Assembly (NCBI GenBank): GCA_036555005.1
Contig: DATBME010000038.1
Coordinates: 1-20,941, forward strand
Length of the DNA stretch: 20,941 nucleotides
Direction: 5' to 3'
Source of the DNA: DASSCW01 sp036555005
Lineage (GTDB): Bacteria > Chloroflexota > Limnocylindria > QHBO01
Positions 20,534-20,941 of this stretch are shown in pieces. The translations under genes were made by a program, and so were the position numbers. The notes under the pieces are model-generated. The model ran no database searches, was not told the origin of the DNA, and saw only the letters and a program-made list of their open reading frames with translations. Within the stretch, counting starts at the first letter, position 1; each line of letters starts with the position of its first letter.

Positions 20534-20872
20534 TCACCAGTCGAGCAGCACGCACTCCTCGTCGCCCTCGACCCAGGCCCGATGACCGGGCGGGATGGCG
20601 ACGTAGCAGCCCGGGCCGGCGGTCGTCTCCGACCCATCCTCCATCAGGTAGCGGATGCGCCCGGAAATGACGTACTCCTGGTGCGTCTCCGGGCAGCTGG
20701 TCCAGCCATCGGTCATGGGCTTGACGTATTCGTCCCAGCTCCAGCCGGGCGCCAGGCGTGAGCGCACGACCATGGTGTCGTCGATCGTGACGAACTCGCC
20801 GCGGCTCTTGCCGTCGTCGAACTCGTAGACCTCGTCGGGCTGGTCGAAGCTCTTGATCTGCACGCCGGCCAT
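20534..20872 (-). CDS. Small single-domain cupin protein
   Basis: A 112-residue cupin. Motif 1 is degenerate (THQEYVISGRIRYLMEDG: His, then Glu two residues on, then Gly) and motif 2 is GPGCYVAIPPGHRAWV with the PxGHxxW pattern, so a metal site with His, Glu and His is possible. The start ATG 20872 follows GGAGG at 11-nt spacing; an in-frame GTG at 20932 would add 20 residues encoded by the leader repeats and is less likely. Cupins have many functions and none can be assigned. The upstream region carries tandem repeats. Confidence 0.82.
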   Translation of the reverse strand: MAGVQIKSFDQPDEVYEFDDGKSRGEFVTIDDTMVVRSRLAPGWSWDEYVKPMTDGWTSCPETHQEYVISGRIRYLMEDGSETTAGPGCYVAIPPGHRAWVEGDEECVLLDW

Positions 20873-20892
20873 CGGCTTCACTGCCTCCGCTG

Positions 20893-20924
20893 CTGAGGTG
20901 ATCCTCGCCTGAGGTGGTCCTCGC
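20893..20924. repeat. Tandem 16-bp repeats in the cupin leader
   Basis: CTGAGGTGATCCTCGC (20893-20908) and CTGAGGTGGTCCTCGC (20909-20924) are adjacent and differ at one base. Each contains the inverted repeat GAGG-N4-CCTC. A -10-like CATAAT on the minus strand (20941-20936) would start transcription just before them, placing both in the 5' leader of the cupin mRNA, upstream of its GGAGG Shine-Dalgarno. They may be protein-binding sites or a leader structure. Confidence 0.6.
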
Positions 20925-20941
20925 CCAAGCACCCGATTATG

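Overview
The window is uniformly GC-rich with dense genes on both strands. It most resembles a free-living Chloroflexota genome, perhaps of the soil and freshwater Limnocylindria type. Actinomycetota is the main alternative. The assignment is inferred from gene content (a DUF1385 membrane protein, a CxxC-x17-CxxC zinc-ribbon protein, a DDN-type F420-dependent oxidoreductase, a cyclase-AAA-TPR signalling protein, ATP-type PEPCK, and a GAAC-N4-GTTC LexA-type box); no marker gene or rRNA is present to prove it. I see no tRNA, rRNA, CRISPR array, transposase or phage gene.

Layout. 1-499 (-) is the 5' part of a spore-photoproduct-lyase-like radical SAM gene behind a LexA-like box. 643-2047 (+) holds DUF1385 and a small zinc-ribbon protein, closed by a strong hairpin terminator. 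2177-4787 (+) holds a YtcJ/NfdA-type amidohydrolase and an acetamidase/formamidase, meeting a convergent APC permease (4797-6320): a plausible formamide/amide-use neighbourhood. 6412-9106 is a divergent regulatory unit: a MarR regulator and a Vgb-like propeller lipoprotein (-) against a second propeller lipoprotein (+), with two palindromic operators 20 bp apart between them. 9149-11118 (-) holds an AlkZ/HTH_42-type protein and a fusion of an archaeal-type CTP-dependent riboflavin kinase domain (DUF120) to a Nudix hydrolase. 11185-12553 (+) is a three-gene operon coupled by ATGA overlaps: a 55-residue one-helix membrane protein, a nucleotidyltransferase and a VOC protein. 12632-16506 (+) holds a 116-residue unknown protein and a 1165-residue zinc ribbon-adenylyl cyclase-AAA-TPR protein. 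16503-18065 (-) is pckA, 18234-18719 (-) a DinB-like protein, 18870-19874 (+) a cNMP-binding protein with an unknown N-terminal domain, 20095-20511 (+) an F420-dependent nitroreductase-like protein, and 20534-20872 (-) a cupin with a tandem-repeat leader.

How the parts may work together. The cyclase could make cAMP that the cNMP-binding protein senses, close to pckA, a gene often tied to carbon status. The amidohydrolase, formamidase and permease could take up and hydrolyse amides. Two modes of translation start are visible: several genes have a strong Shine-Dalgarno sequence, while six have a TAnnnT-like -10 box ending 6-7 nt before the start codon and no Shine-Dalgarno, which suggests leaderless mRNAs.

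The most original items are the RibK-Nudix fusion, the SOS-type box set inside a near-perfect leaderless promoter of a radical SAM repair-like gene, the paired MarR operators between two propeller lipoproteins, the ATGA-coupled nucleotidyltransferase operon, and the tandem GAGG-CCTC repeats in the cupin leader.
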